This document shows positions 15,854 to 24,022 of a DNA stretch of 64,000 nt, one piece after another (positions within the stretch are counted from its first letter, which is position 1; every line of letters starts with the position of its first letter). The notes under the pieces were generated by a model. It ran no database searches, was not told where the DNA came from, and saw nothing but the letters and a program-made list of their open reading frames with translations. Origin of the DNA: Seonamhaeicola algicola (GTDB lineage Bacteria; Bacteroidota; Bacteroidia; Flavobacteriales; Flavobacteriaceae); assembly GCF_007997385.1 (NCBI RefSeq), contig NZ_VOSC01000005.1, positions 1 to 64,000 on the forward strand, in the 5' to 3' direction. The translations under genes were made by a program, and so were the position numbers.

Positions 15854-15861
15854 TATCTTTG
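15854..15861 (+). promoter_or_regulatory. -7 promoter element of the truncated globin gene
   Basis: TATCTTTG on the plus strand, exact TAnnTTTG, 6 bp before the ATG at 15868. It also rules out the TTG at 15859 as the start. Confidence 0.6.
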
Positions 15862-15867
15862 TTAATC

Positions 15868-16257
15868 ATGAAAAAAACTGATATTAAAACCAGAGATGAT
15901 GTATTCTTATTAGTAGATTCATTTTATAAGAAAGTAAGGAATAACGAAACATTAGCTCCTTTTTTTAATGAATCTATAAAAGATTGGGATGCTCATTTAC
16001 AAAATTTAACCAGCTTTTGGGAGTCTAGCCTGTTTTTAAAAACTAAATATTATGGCAACCCTTTAAAAGCGCATATTACCGTTGATAAAATTAATAATAA
16101 CAGTATAACCCAAATGCATTTTGGTATTTGGTTAAACCTTTGGTTACAAACGGTTGATACTCTTTTTGAAGGCGATTATGCAGAAAATGCCAAAAGGCGC
16201 GCCCGAAAAATGAGCACGTTTCTTTACATGAATATTTATCAAGCACGTACTGTTTAA
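15868..16257 (+). CDS. Truncated haemoglobin, probably group III
   Basis: 129 residues. Typical globin landmarks: FWESSLFLKTKYYGNPLKAH (CD/E region with Trp51 and His69) and ITQMHFGIWLNLWLQTVDTLF, whose His84 is the expected proximal haem ligand. The absence of the GG motifs of groups I/II and the pattern around the proximal helix favour group III. These proteins bind O2 or NO and often handle nitric oxide or its products. It is cytoplasmic, divergent from the DUF2520 operon, and lies immediately upstream of the cytochrome c assembly gene. Confidence 0.85.
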   Translation: MKKTDIKTRDDVFLLVDSFYKKVRNNETLAPFFNESIKDWDAHLQNLTSFWESSLFLKTKYYGNPLKAHITVDKINNNSITQMHFGIWLNLWLQTVDTLFEGDYAENAKRRARKMSTFLYMNIYQARTV

Positions 16258-16350
16258 TAATTTTATAAGGTTGCTATTCAAACTTTAAAAATTAGCCTAA
16301 AGTAGTACGCTTTAAGCAAACTTTAACATAATAAACTAAACATAAATATG

Positions 16351-16358
16351 TAAATTTG
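16351..16358 (+). promoter_or_regulatory. -7 promoter element of ccsBA
   Basis: TAAATTTG, exact TAnnTTTG, 26 bp before the ccsBA ATG. Confidence 0.55.
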
Positions 16359-16384
16359 CACAACCTTAAAAAAGGGTTATAATT

Positions 16385-19300
16385 ATGCAAAAAAAACTCG
16401 CTAATATTCTATTTTCAACACGTCTTACAGGTACTTTATTTATTGTTTTTGCTGCTGCAATGATAGCAGGTACTTTTCTAGATGCAGGCCAAGAAACATC
16501 ACCAACACCATATACAAGAAACCTAATTTATAATGCTTGGTGGTTTGAAGCAATTATGGGGCTTTTTGTAGTTAACTTTGCAGGAAATATTTTTAGATAC
16601 AGACTTTACAAAAAAGAAAAATGGTCGGTTTTATTACTACATTTGGCCTTCATTTTCATTTTTTTAGGTGCTTTTATAACCAGATATATAAGTTTTGAAG
16701 GTATGATGTCTATACCTGAAGGCGGTACAGAAAACACATTTCTTTCACAAAAAACGTACGTTACTGCATACATTGATGGTGATTACGAAATTAACGGTGT
16801 TCAACAACGTTTACCATTGCAACATGAAGTAGATTTTTCTAAAAGGTTACAAAATGATTTTAAAATTGAAACGCAATATAACAAACAACCTGTTACTATT
16901 GAACTAGAAAAATTTATTGTAGGTGCTGAAGAAGATGTTATACCTAATGAAAACGGCGAATCTTATTTAAAAATAGTAGAATCTGGCGGTGGTGGAGCCC
17001 ATAATCATTTTTTAAAAGTAGGCGAACAAGCCAGTATACATAATGTTATTTTTACACTTAACAATCCTGCTAAAGGTGCTGTAAATTTGTATTTTGAAAA
17101 CAATGCTTTATCAATAGAGTCGCCTTTTGAAGGCACATACATGACCATGGCTACCCAAGAACAAGGTACGTTGGTAAAAGATAGTATTCAGCCCTTAAAA
17201 TTACGCTCATTATATAGTATTGGTAACATGCAAATGGTGTTTCCTAAGCCCGTTGTAAAAGGTGTTTTTGATGTGGTTAAAAAACCACAAGTACTAAAAA
17301 ATGATGAAGATGGTATTGTGTTAAAAGTAACAACTAACGGAGAAACTAAGCGTATTGGTGTTTTAGGCGGACAAGGTATGTCTCGCCCGTTCAAGCAAAT
17401 ACAAGTTGGAGGTTTAGACTTTGCCTTTCAGTACGGTGCAAAAGTTTTAGAGTTGCCTTTTAGTATAAAGTTGAATGATTTTAAAGCAGATAAGTTTCCA
17501 GGGTCTGATATTAATTCGGCATACTCAAGTCAAGTTACAGTAATTGACGAAGAAGCAGGTAGTTTTGACTATAAAATTTACATGAACAATATTTTAAACC
17601 ATAAAGGGTATAGGTTCTTTCAATCTAGTTTTTTTCCAGATGAAAGTGGTACAATTCTGTCTGTAAATCATGATTATTGGGGTACTTTATTCACCTACAT
17701 TGGATATTTTATGTTATACATTGGTTTAATGGCCATTTTGTTTTTAAAAGGTACTCGTTTTTCAGATTTAAGAAAGCAACTAAACAAAGTAAAAGAAAAG
17801 AAAACTAAGCTATTAACAGTTTTGGCTTTAAGTTTAGCATTAGCAGGTTTTTCACAAGAAACACCGCATGTTGATGAGCATGAACAACATAATCATAATA
17901 CGCATGCGGCTGCTCAAACTAAGCCATCTAAAGCGCAAATAGACTCTATTTTGGCAGCTAATATTACACCAAAAGCACATGCCGAAGATTTTGCACATTT
18001 GGTAATTCAAGATTTAGATGGACGTATGAAACCTGTAAGCACTTATGCCTCAGAAATGCTTCGTAAAATAAGTAAATTAGATACTTATGAAGGTTTTGAT
18101 GCGCATCAAATTTTCTTATCAATGCAAGAAAGTCCAAGGCTTTGGTATAACGTACCTGTTATTTATTTAGCTAAAAAGAAAGCAGATACCATTAGGCATA
18201 TAATTGGCACAAGTATAGATGATAAATACGTAGCCTTAGCCGATTTTTTTACTGATAGAGGCGCCTATAAATTAGAACCGTATTTAGAAGATGCTTTTAG
18301 TACTAACACACCAAATGGTTATCAAAAAGAATTACAAGAAGCTCATAAACGTGTAAACCTTTTATATAATACTGTTGAGGGTGCTTCGTTACGTTTGTTT
18401 CCTGTGCCTAATGATGAAAAAAACACATGGATTTCATCATATGACTATAAATTTGGTCAGCATAAAATACAAGATTCTTTATATGGAAATTTCATAAAAA
18501 ACGGATTTCAAGCCTATTTATATACGCTTAATAATGCAAAACAATCGGGTAATTTTTCTGAAGCTGAAAAACTTCTTAAAGCCTTTAAAAAAACGCAGCA
18601 TAAATATGGTAGTGACGTTATGCTAAGTGATGATAAAATTCACGCCGAAGTTCTTTACAACAAATACGATATTTTTAAAAAACTATTTAGTTGGTATATG
18701 TATGCGGGGGCTTTAATGTTTATATTACTAATAGTTCAAATATTTAAAGATAAAAGTAAAGTAGTTAGTGTTTTAATTACCTTTTTTAAATGGACTATTG
18801 TTGCATTATTTTTTGTGCATTTAGGTGGCTTAATAATGCGTTGGTATGTTTCCGGTCATGCACCTTGGAGTGATGCTTATGAGTCTATGATTTACGTAGC
18901 ATGGTCTACCATGTTGTTTGGTTTAATTACAGGAGTAAGTAGGAAAAAAGGAACTTCAGTTTTAAGTTTAAATAAATCAGGATCAAACTTAACAATTGCA
19001 GCAGCAGCCTTTGTTACAGCTATGTTGTTAATGATTGCGCATTGGCAATGGATGGATCCTTCAATAGCCAACTTACAACCCGTATTAAATAGTTATTGGT
19101 TAATGATTCATGTAGCAGTAATTGTTGCTAGTTATGGACCATTTACATTAGGTATGGTTTTAGGGGTAGTATCATTATTTTTAATGGCGGTTACCAATAC
19201 CAAAAACAAGGCTAAAATGGACTTAAATATTAAAGAACTTACCATTATTAATGAAATGGCTTTAACAGTTGGTTTAGTTATGCTTACCATTGGTAACTTT

Positions 19301-19639
19301 TTAGGAGGCATGTGGGCTAATGAAAGTTGGGGCCGTTACTGGGGTTGGGATCCAAAAGAAACATGGGCACTTATTAGCATCATGATATATGCTTTTGTAA
19401 TTCATATGCGTTTAATACCCGGTTTACGCGGCCGTTGGATGTTTAATTTCTGTTCTGTAATAGCAATTTCATTTATAATATTTACATATTTTGGTGTTAA
19501 TTTCTACCTGTCTGGTTTGCATTCATACCAATCTGGCCAACAAATAGCAAGTTTTCAAACCATAGCAATTGCAATAGGGTTTGTAGCATTACTTGGTTAC
19601 TTTGGGTATAGAGGTTATGCCAAACATTTTAAAAAATAA
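16385..19639 (+). CDS. ccsBA: Fused cytochrome c assembly protein CcsB-CcsA (ResB-ResC)
   Basis: 1084 residues. The N-terminal half (1 to about 460) is CcsB/ResB-like: membrane helices near 13-30, 50-65, 78-97 and 430-450 around a large periplasmic domain. The C-terminal third (about 760-1080) is CcsA/ResC-like, with the haem-binding WWD segment WGRYWGWDPKETW near 981-993. It is the synthetase of the system II pathway, moving haem out and attaching it to apocytochromes c. Around residues 474-490 a hydrophobic LLTVLALSLALAGF is followed by a His-rich stretch (HVDEHEQHNHNTH), so the linker looks like an internal signal sequence. Fused CcsBA is normal in Bacteroidota. Confidence 0.92.
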   Translation: MQKKLANILFSTRLTGTLFIVFAAAMIAGTFLDAGQETSPTPYTRNLIYNAWWFEAIMGLFVVNFAGNIFRYRLYKKEKWSVLLLHLAFIFIFLGAFITRYISFEGMMSIPEGGTENTFLSQKTYVTAYIDGDYEINGVQQRLPLQHEVDFSKRLQNDFKIETQYNKQPVTIELEKFIVGAEEDVIPNENGESYLKIVESGGGGAHNHFLKVGEQASIHNVIFTLNNPAKGAVNLYFENNALSIESPFEGTYMTMATQEQGTLVKDSIQPLKLRSLYSIGNMQMVFPKPVVKGVFDVVKKPQVLKNDEDGIVLKVTTNGETKRIGVLGGQGMSRPFKQIQVGGLDFAFQYGAKVLELPFSIKLNDFKADKFPGSDINSAYSSQVTVIDEEAGSFDYKIYMNNILNHKGYRFFQSSFFPDESGTILSVNHDYWGTLFTYIGYFMLYIGLMAILFLKGTRFSDLRKQLNKVKEKKTKLLTVLALSLALAGFSQETPHVDEHEQHNHNTHAAAQTKPSKAQIDSILAANITPKAHAEDFAHLVIQDLDGRMKPVSTYASEMLRKISKLDTYEGFDAHQIFLSMQESPRLWYNVPVIYLAKKKADTIRHIIGTSIDDKYVALADFFTDRGAYKLEPYLEDAFSTNTPNGYQKELQEAHKRVNLLYNTVEGASLRLFPVPNDEKNTWISSYDYKFGQHKIQDSLYGNFIKNGFQAYLYTLNNAKQSGNFSEAEKLLKAFKKTQHKYGSDVMLSDDKIHAEVLYNKYDIFKKLFSWYMYAGALMFILLIVQIFKDKSKVVSVLITFFKWTIVALFFVHLGGLIMRWYVSGHAPWSDAYESMIYVAWSTMLFGLITGVSRKKGTSVLSLNKSGSNLTIAAAAFVTAMLLMIAHWQWMDPSIANLQPVLNSYWLMIHVAVIVASYGPFTLGMVLGVVSLFLMAVTNTKNKAKMDLNIKELTIINEMALTVGLVMLTIGNFLGGMWANESWGRYWGWDPKETWALISIMIYAFVIHMRLIPGLRGRWMFNFCSVIAISFIIFTYFGVNFYLSGLHSYQSGQQIASFQTIAIAIGFVALLGYFGYRGYAKHFKK

Positions 19640-19689
19640 TTTTTTAATAAGTAAATATAACAACAGTTCTTTTTTGTGAAGAAAATTCG

Positions 19690-19697
19690 TAGGTTTG
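19690..19697 (+). promoter_or_regulatory. -7 promoter element of the DUF2167 gene
   Basis: TAGGTTTG, exact TAnnTTTG, 52 bp before the ATG. A 7-bp perfect hairpin (AGGTTTT/AAAACCT, 19704-19721) lies just downstream and would be in the 5' leader. Confidence 0.45.
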
Positions 19698-19749
19698 AAT
19701 AAGAGGTTTTTTATAAAACCTTAGTACTAACCATTTTCAATTCAACAAC

Positions 19750-20640
19750 ATGAAAAAACTGTTATTTTCTGTACTATTTATTACTAGTATGTATGCTTTT
19801 TCGCAAGAAACTGTAGATTCTTTAGCGCTAAAAGAAGCCCGTTATGCCTTTGTTTTAGATAGTATAAACAAATCGTTTACTTACCAAACTGGCACCATAG
19901 AATTAGGTGAAGGTTTAGCAACATTACATGTGCCTAATGGCTTTAAGTTTCTAGATAGCCAACAAAGTCAGCGCGTTTTAACCGATTTATGGGGGAATCC
20001 ACCAAGTGAATCTATGGGATTATTATTTCCTGAAGACATGACACCAATGCACGATAATTTTACATTTTGTGTTGAAATTGATTATGCTGAAGAAGGTTAC
20101 ATTGATGATGAAGATGCTGAAGATTTAGATTATGATGATTTACTTGAAGAAATGCAAGAAGATACAAATGCCACAAACACCGAACGTAAAGAACTTGGCT
20201 ACCCTACAGTACAACTTGTAGGTTGGGCATCTGCACCTTACTATGACCAAGAAAATAAAAAATTACACTGGGCTAAAGAACTTAAGTTTGATGATGCCGA
20301 TGTAAACACACTAAACTACAATATTCGTGTTTTGGGCCGCAAAGGGTATCTTAACTTAAATGCTATTGGAGATATTTCAATGCTTGAAAACTTTAATTCA
20401 GATAGAGATAAAATTATTAAAAGTGTAGAGTTTACTCCAGGAAACCGTTATTCAGATTTTAATCCAGATATAGACCAAGTTGCAGCGTATGGCATAGGTG
20501 GTTTAATTGCTGGTAAAATATTGGCAAAAGCAGGCTTTTTTGCAGTAATATTAAAATTCTGGAAATTTATAGCCATTGGCGCAGTAGCACTTTTTAGTAG
20601 TTTCAGAAAAAAAATATTTGGCAATAAAAAGGAGGCTTAA
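19750..20640 (+). CDS. DUF2167 membrane-anchored protein
   Basis: 296 residues with an N-terminal signal peptide (KKLLFSVLFITSMYAFSQ) and a C-terminal membrane span (about 255-280) followed by basic residues. The core has the DUF2167 blocks: LPNG-like HVPNGFKFL, LVGWASAPYYD, KLHWAKELKF and NYNIRVLGRKGYL. A strongly acidic stretch lies near residues 115-140. The domain faces the periplasm by prediction. The function of DUF2167 is not known to me. It precedes the sigma factor gene by 113 bp. Confidence 0.85.
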   Translation: MKKLLFSVLFITSMYAFSQETVDSLALKEARYAFVLDSINKSFTYQTGTIELGEGLATLHVPNGFKFLDSQQSQRVLTDLWGNPPSESMGLLFPEDMTPMHDNFTFCVEIDYAEEGYIDDEDAEDLDYDDLLEEMQEDTNATNTERKELGYPTVQLVGWASAPYYDQENKKLHWAKELKFDDADVNTLNYNIRVLGRKGYLNLNAIGDISMLENFNSDRDKIIKSVEFTPGNRYSDFNPDIDQVAAYGIGGLIAGKILAKAGFFAVILKFWKFIAIGAVALFSSFRKKIFGNKKEA

Positions 20641-20753
20641 CAATCCTTTTTCAAATTATTTTAAAAAAAAATAAAATTTTATAAATAATAAGTGACCTAT
20701 AATAAAAACAAGTGTCTTAACTCATAACAAACCAAATGGCTGTAAGCTAAATT

Positions 20754-21332
20754 TTGAAAACCCTAAAAAACATTAATAAGCTATCCGATGAGGATTTGGT
20801 AAAAGCAATTGTTAAAAACAATGATACATTGCTTTTTGAAATACTGTACGACAGGTATTCACACCTGGTGTATAATAAATGTTATGGGTTTGCAAAAGAT
20901 GAAGATGAAGCTAAAGATTTAACACAAGATGTATTTTTAAAACTCTTTGTTAAATTAGCAAGCTTTAAAGGAACCTCAAAATTTTCAACATGGTTATATG
21001 CCTTCACATACAACCATTGTGTTAATTTTGTAACCAGAAATACAGCTAAAAAGTTTGAAAAACAAGCTGTTGATTATGCTGATATTGAAAATGTATCAGA
21101 AGAAGATGATGACGACAACAGTTTTGTTAATATGAAGGTTGAGCAATTAAAAGTAGCTTTAGAAGAAATTTCACCCGATGAAAAAATGATACTGCTACTT
21201 AAATACCAAGATGGGCTTTCTATAAAAGATTTAGTAAGTGCTTTAGGTATTGGTGAGAGTGCCGTTAAAATGAGAATTAAACGAGCAAAAGATAAATTAA
21301 TAACCGTTTATAACGAATTGTACAATGGATAA
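20754..21332 (+). CDS. ECF-type RNA polymerase sigma factor
   Basis: 192 residues. Region 2 (about 25-95) has DRYSHLVYNKCYGF and DLTQDVFLKLFVKLASFKG; region 4 (about 130-185) has LLLKYQDGLSIKDLVSALGIGESAVKMRIKRAKDKL. It directs RNA polymerase to a specific promoter set. The only workable start is the TTG at 20754, because the nearest upstream ATG is followed by a stop. Its end overlaps a 61-residue frame by 8 bp, and an MscS channel follows. No classical membrane anti-sigma factor is present. Confidence 0.88.
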   Translation: MKTLKNINKLSDEDLVKAIVKNNDTLLFEILYDRYSHLVYNKCYGFAKDEDEAKDLTQDVFLKLFVKLASFKGTSKFSTWLYAFTYNHCVNFVTRNTAKKFEKQAVDYADIENVSEEDDDDNSFVNMKVEQLKVALEEISPDEKMILLLKYQDGLSIKDLVSALGIGESAVKMRIKRAKDKLITVYNELYNG

Positions 21333-21510
21333 TCCATTTAAATACGTAAATACACCCCTAAAAGAAGTTCCAAAAGAACTTAAAGGGAAGGTTATGAATG
21401 ATATTGCCATGGCAAAATTGCTAATGGAATTGGCTGCTCTATTCTCATACAACATTGGCGATATTATAGAGTCTGTTATTAATCAAAGAGATAAAAATAC
21501 CAAAAAATAA
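21325..21510 (+). CDS. 61-residue protein coupled to the sigma factor
   Basis: Starts 8 bp inside the sigma factor gene and ends 21 bp before the MscS gene, so translation is probably coupled. It is soluble and helical: PLKEVPKELKGKVMNDIAMAKLLMEL, then a mildly hydrophobic AALFSYNIGDIIES. It has no membrane span strong enough to be an anchor and no HTH. Its position is where anti-sigma factors usually sit, so a role in controlling the sigma factor is possible but unproven. Confidence 0.65.
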   Translation: MDNPFKYVNTPLKEVPKELKGKVMNDIAMAKLLMELAALFSYNIGDIIESVINQRDKNTKK

Positions 21511-21531
21511 CCCTTAACTTAATTTAATAAC

Positions 21532-22359
21532 ATGAACAAAGTAACTGAATATAAAAACATAGCTATGGAATCTTTAAGAGCTATGTGGTTAGAAATAACT
21601 AAAATGTTTCCAAGTATTATTGGGGCATTAATAATACTGATTGTAGGTTTAATTGTTACAAAATTAGTAGTTAAACTAATTAAAAAAGCTTTAAAAATAG
21701 CTAAAGCAGATAAGCTTGATGATAAACTAAATGAAATTGAAATAGTTGAAGGCAAGAAATTAAATTTCAATACCGTAAAAATAGTATCAAATTTTGTTAA
21801 ATGGGTCATGTATATCATGCTCATTATCATGGTGTCAGATATTTTAAATCTTACCATGATATCACAACAAATAAGTGATTTATTAGGTTATTTACCTCAA
21901 TTATTTGCAGCTTTAGTAATTTTTACCATAGGTTTAATTTTAGCCAATACCATAAAAAATGCGCTAAAATCGTTTTTTGAATCAATGGATTTATCTGGAG
22001 GAAAAATGCTAAGCCAAATAGTATTTTTTATCATTTTAATTTTCACATCAATTACAGCTTTAAATCAAGCAGGTGTTGATACCGAAATAATAACCAGCAA
22101 TTTAACGTTAATATTAGGTGCATTATTATTTGCTTTTGCATTAGCGTTTGGTTTAGGCGCTCAAAAAGTTGTGGGCGATTTATTAAAAACATTTTATGCC
22201 CGTAAAACGTATGAGGTTGGTCAAATAATTGAATTTAAAGATATTAAGGGTGAAGTTGAGGCCATAGATAATATGTGTATTACTTTAAAAACACCCGAAG
22301 GTAAATTAATAATACCAATAAAAGATATTACAGAGAGTCAAGTAAAAGTGCAAAAATAG
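21532..22359 (+). CDS. Mechanosensitive ion channel (MscS family with extra TM repeat)
   Basis: 275 residues with about five membrane helices (about 22-42, 80-104, 112-136, 156-178, 186-212). The last is the pore-lining helix, with alternating Gly and Ala (LGALLFAFALAFGLGAQK), followed by the MscS beta domain (YEVGQIIEFKDIKGEVEAIDN). It probably opens under membrane tension. It lies 21 bp after the sigma-linked 61-residue gene and is presumably in the same operon. A terminator-like hairpin follows. Confidence 0.85.
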   Translation: MNKVTEYKNIAMESLRAMWLEITKMFPSIIGALIILIVGLIVTKLVVKLIKKALKIAKADKLDDKLNEIEIVEGKKLNFNTVKIVSNFVKWVMYIMLIIMVSDILNLTMISQQISDLLGYLPQLFAALVIFTIGLILANTIKNALKSFFESMDLSGGKMLSQIVFFIILIFTSITALNQAGVDTEIITSNLTLILGALLFAFALAFGLGAQKVVGDLLKTFYARKTYEVGQIIEFKDIKGEVEAIDNMCITLKTPEGKLIIPIKDITESQVKVQK

Positions 22360-22420
22360 CTTTAAGTTAGGGTTAAAATTTGGTTGGTTACTTTTTGTAA
22401 TTTGAAAGACTCTCTATAAT

Positions 22421-22453
22421 TCCCTCTCTATTAATTTAGAGGGGGATTTTTTT
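22421..22453 (+). terminator. Terminator after the sigma factor/MscS operon
   Basis: Arms TCCCTCT (22421-22427) and AGAGGGGGA (from 22439), followed by a run of seven T. The stem is G+C-rich in an AT-rich setting. Confidence 0.7.
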
Positions 22454-22501
22454 ATTTCTTCACATAAAACATTAATTTCATAAACCATAAAATTGTTTCA
22501 A

Positions 22502-23203
22502 ATGAAGTTTACTACATCTTTAATTTTAGTTTTAATAGCTTGTTTTACGGCACATGCACAGGCAACTATACCTTCAAATTATAAACTAGTGTATGCCCAA
22601 AACTTTGAACAGCCTCAAGCAATACAAGATTTTGAAATGACCGATGCTGAGGTTTGGCGCGTTGCCAAAAAAAGTAATAATAGCTTTTTAGAGCTTTTTA
22701 TGCAAAGTAACTATAAGCCTTTAGTGCGTTCGCCATTCAATATAGCATTACTTAAAACTATAAATGTTGAAGATTTTATTTTAGAAGTTAAAATGAATCA
22801 AAATGGGCGTGAATACCCGCACAGAGATTTATGTTTAATTTTTGGGTTTAAAAATGCTTCAAATTTTTATTACACACATATTGCATCAAAGGCAGATAAT
22901 CATGCAAATAGTATTTTTATTGTGAATGATGCACCACGAGTAAGTATTGCAAAACAAAGAACAGATGGAACTAATTGGGGCACAGAAAACTCATGGCATA
23001 CAGTTAGGGTTGTTAGAAATGTAGCTAGTGGTTTAATTCAAATTTATTTTGATGACAACACAACACCCATAATGCAAGCTTCAGATAAGCATTTTAAATC
23101 AGGATATATAGGTTTAGGATCTTTTGATGATGTTGGCAGATTTGACGATGTTAAAATTTGGGCACCTAAACTTGCAAAAGAAAAGCAAGGTATTTTTAAA
23201 TAA
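22502..23203 (+). CDS. Exported protein with a concanavalin/LamG-like (DUF1080-type) fold
   Basis: 233 residues from the ATG at 22502; a TTG 9 bp upstream is rejected because the signal peptide starts at this ATG. The signal peptide is MKFTTSLILVLIACFTAHAQ. The mature protein looks like a single beta-sandwich: FILEVKMNQNGREYPHRDLCLIFGF, NFYYTHIAS, SWHTVRVVRN and GYIGLGSFDD are the strand patterns seen in DUF1080 and LamG-like domains. Such domains often bind or cleave glycans. No catalytic residues can be named. Probably periplasmic or surface-exposed. Confidence 0.7.
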   Translation: MKFTTSLILVLIACFTAHAQATIPSNYKLVYAQNFEQPQAIQDFEMTDAEVWRVAKKSNNSFLELFMQSNYKPLVRSPFNIALLKTINVEDFILEVKMNQNGREYPHRDLCLIFGFKNASNFYYTHIASKADNHANSIFIVNDAPRVSIAKQRTDGTNWGTENSWHTVRVVRNVASGLIQIYFDDNTTPIMQASDKHFKSGYIGLGSFDDVGRFDDVKIWAPKLAKEKQGIFK

Positions 23204-23221
23204 AACTAAGTTATATTTTGT

Positions 23222-24007
23222 TTAAAACAAAGTGTTTAAAATCTTAGCAAGTCTTATTCCTGCAATTTGTAATTGCGATCTTACTGTGTTGAAGTTTTGG
23301 TATGAATAACTGTACTTTAAATTGGCATTTGGTGATACGTTATTGTATATCTCTTTAGTGAGCTTGTGTGTTTGGTTAACCCAATCTATAATTGTGCCTT
23401 TTTGTATGTTTTTAATGGTTTCTTTAGGTAAGTAACTAGCATTATCTGCAAGTTCAGAATAGCTCATGCCATAATGTTCAATCATTTCGGTATCCCAAAC
23501 TTTATGAAGGTTAGAGTCTTTATAAAACCATTGTACTTTAAAATCGTTTCCGCCTTTATCTTCAGCTAAACCAATGTGTAGAGGTTGGTGCAAATCTCCA
23601 ATTAAATGTATGAGTAATTTTAAGTAAAATGCTTTGTCTTCATTACTTGATGTTTTGCTTTTAATTACCGAAATACATTGCTCAATACCACTAACTAAAT
23701 CGCCTTTAGGGTTACGTTTGGTGGCATCATAATCGGCGTCCATAGGCATATTAATGTAATGCCATGTGTAAAATGCATCATATCTGCGGTCCGATTTTAT
23801 TTCATCGGCAAATGTTGAAGTAAAAGCTAAAGACTCTCTGTTAAGTATTTTTTTTATGGCTTTTTTAGTTTTGTTTTTCAAGTATTTACTAGCAATTTCG
23901 CCAACAACTCTGTGGCCTTTTGCGCCCCATTTTGGTTCATTTGTAGCGTTAGTGTTATTGCTTATAATTATAAAAAAAGCAAAGTATGTAAATAGTTTTA
24001 ATTTCAT
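23222..24007 (-). CDS. Exported S1/P1-type nuclease
   Basis: 261 residues with signal peptide. The trinuclear zinc ligands of the P1 family can be matched: Trp27 (mature N-terminal region), His32, an Asp near 68, His83, His134, Asp138, His144, His168 and Asp172. The spacings HLIGD, DLHQPLH and HKVWD agree with P1 nuclease. It should cleave single-stranded DNA/RNA or 3'-nucleotides outside the cytoplasm, useful for scavenging phosphate or nucleosides. It starts 15 bp after the DEAD-box helicase gene. Confidence 0.9.
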   Translation of the reverse strand: MKLKLFTYFAFFIIISNNTNATNEPKWGAKGHRVVGEIASKYLKNKTKKAIKKILNRESLAFTSTFADEIKSDRRYDAFYTWHYINMPMDADYDATKRNPKGDLVSGIEQCISVIKSKTSSNEDKAFYLKLLIHLIGDLHQPLHIGLAEDKGGNDFKVQWFYKDSNLHKVWDTEMIEHYGMSYSELADNASYLPKETIKNIQKGTIIDWVNQTHKLTKEIYNNVSPNANLKYSYSYQNFNTVRSQLQIAGIRLAKILNTLF

Positions 24008-24022
24008 TACGGTTAGGAGTTT

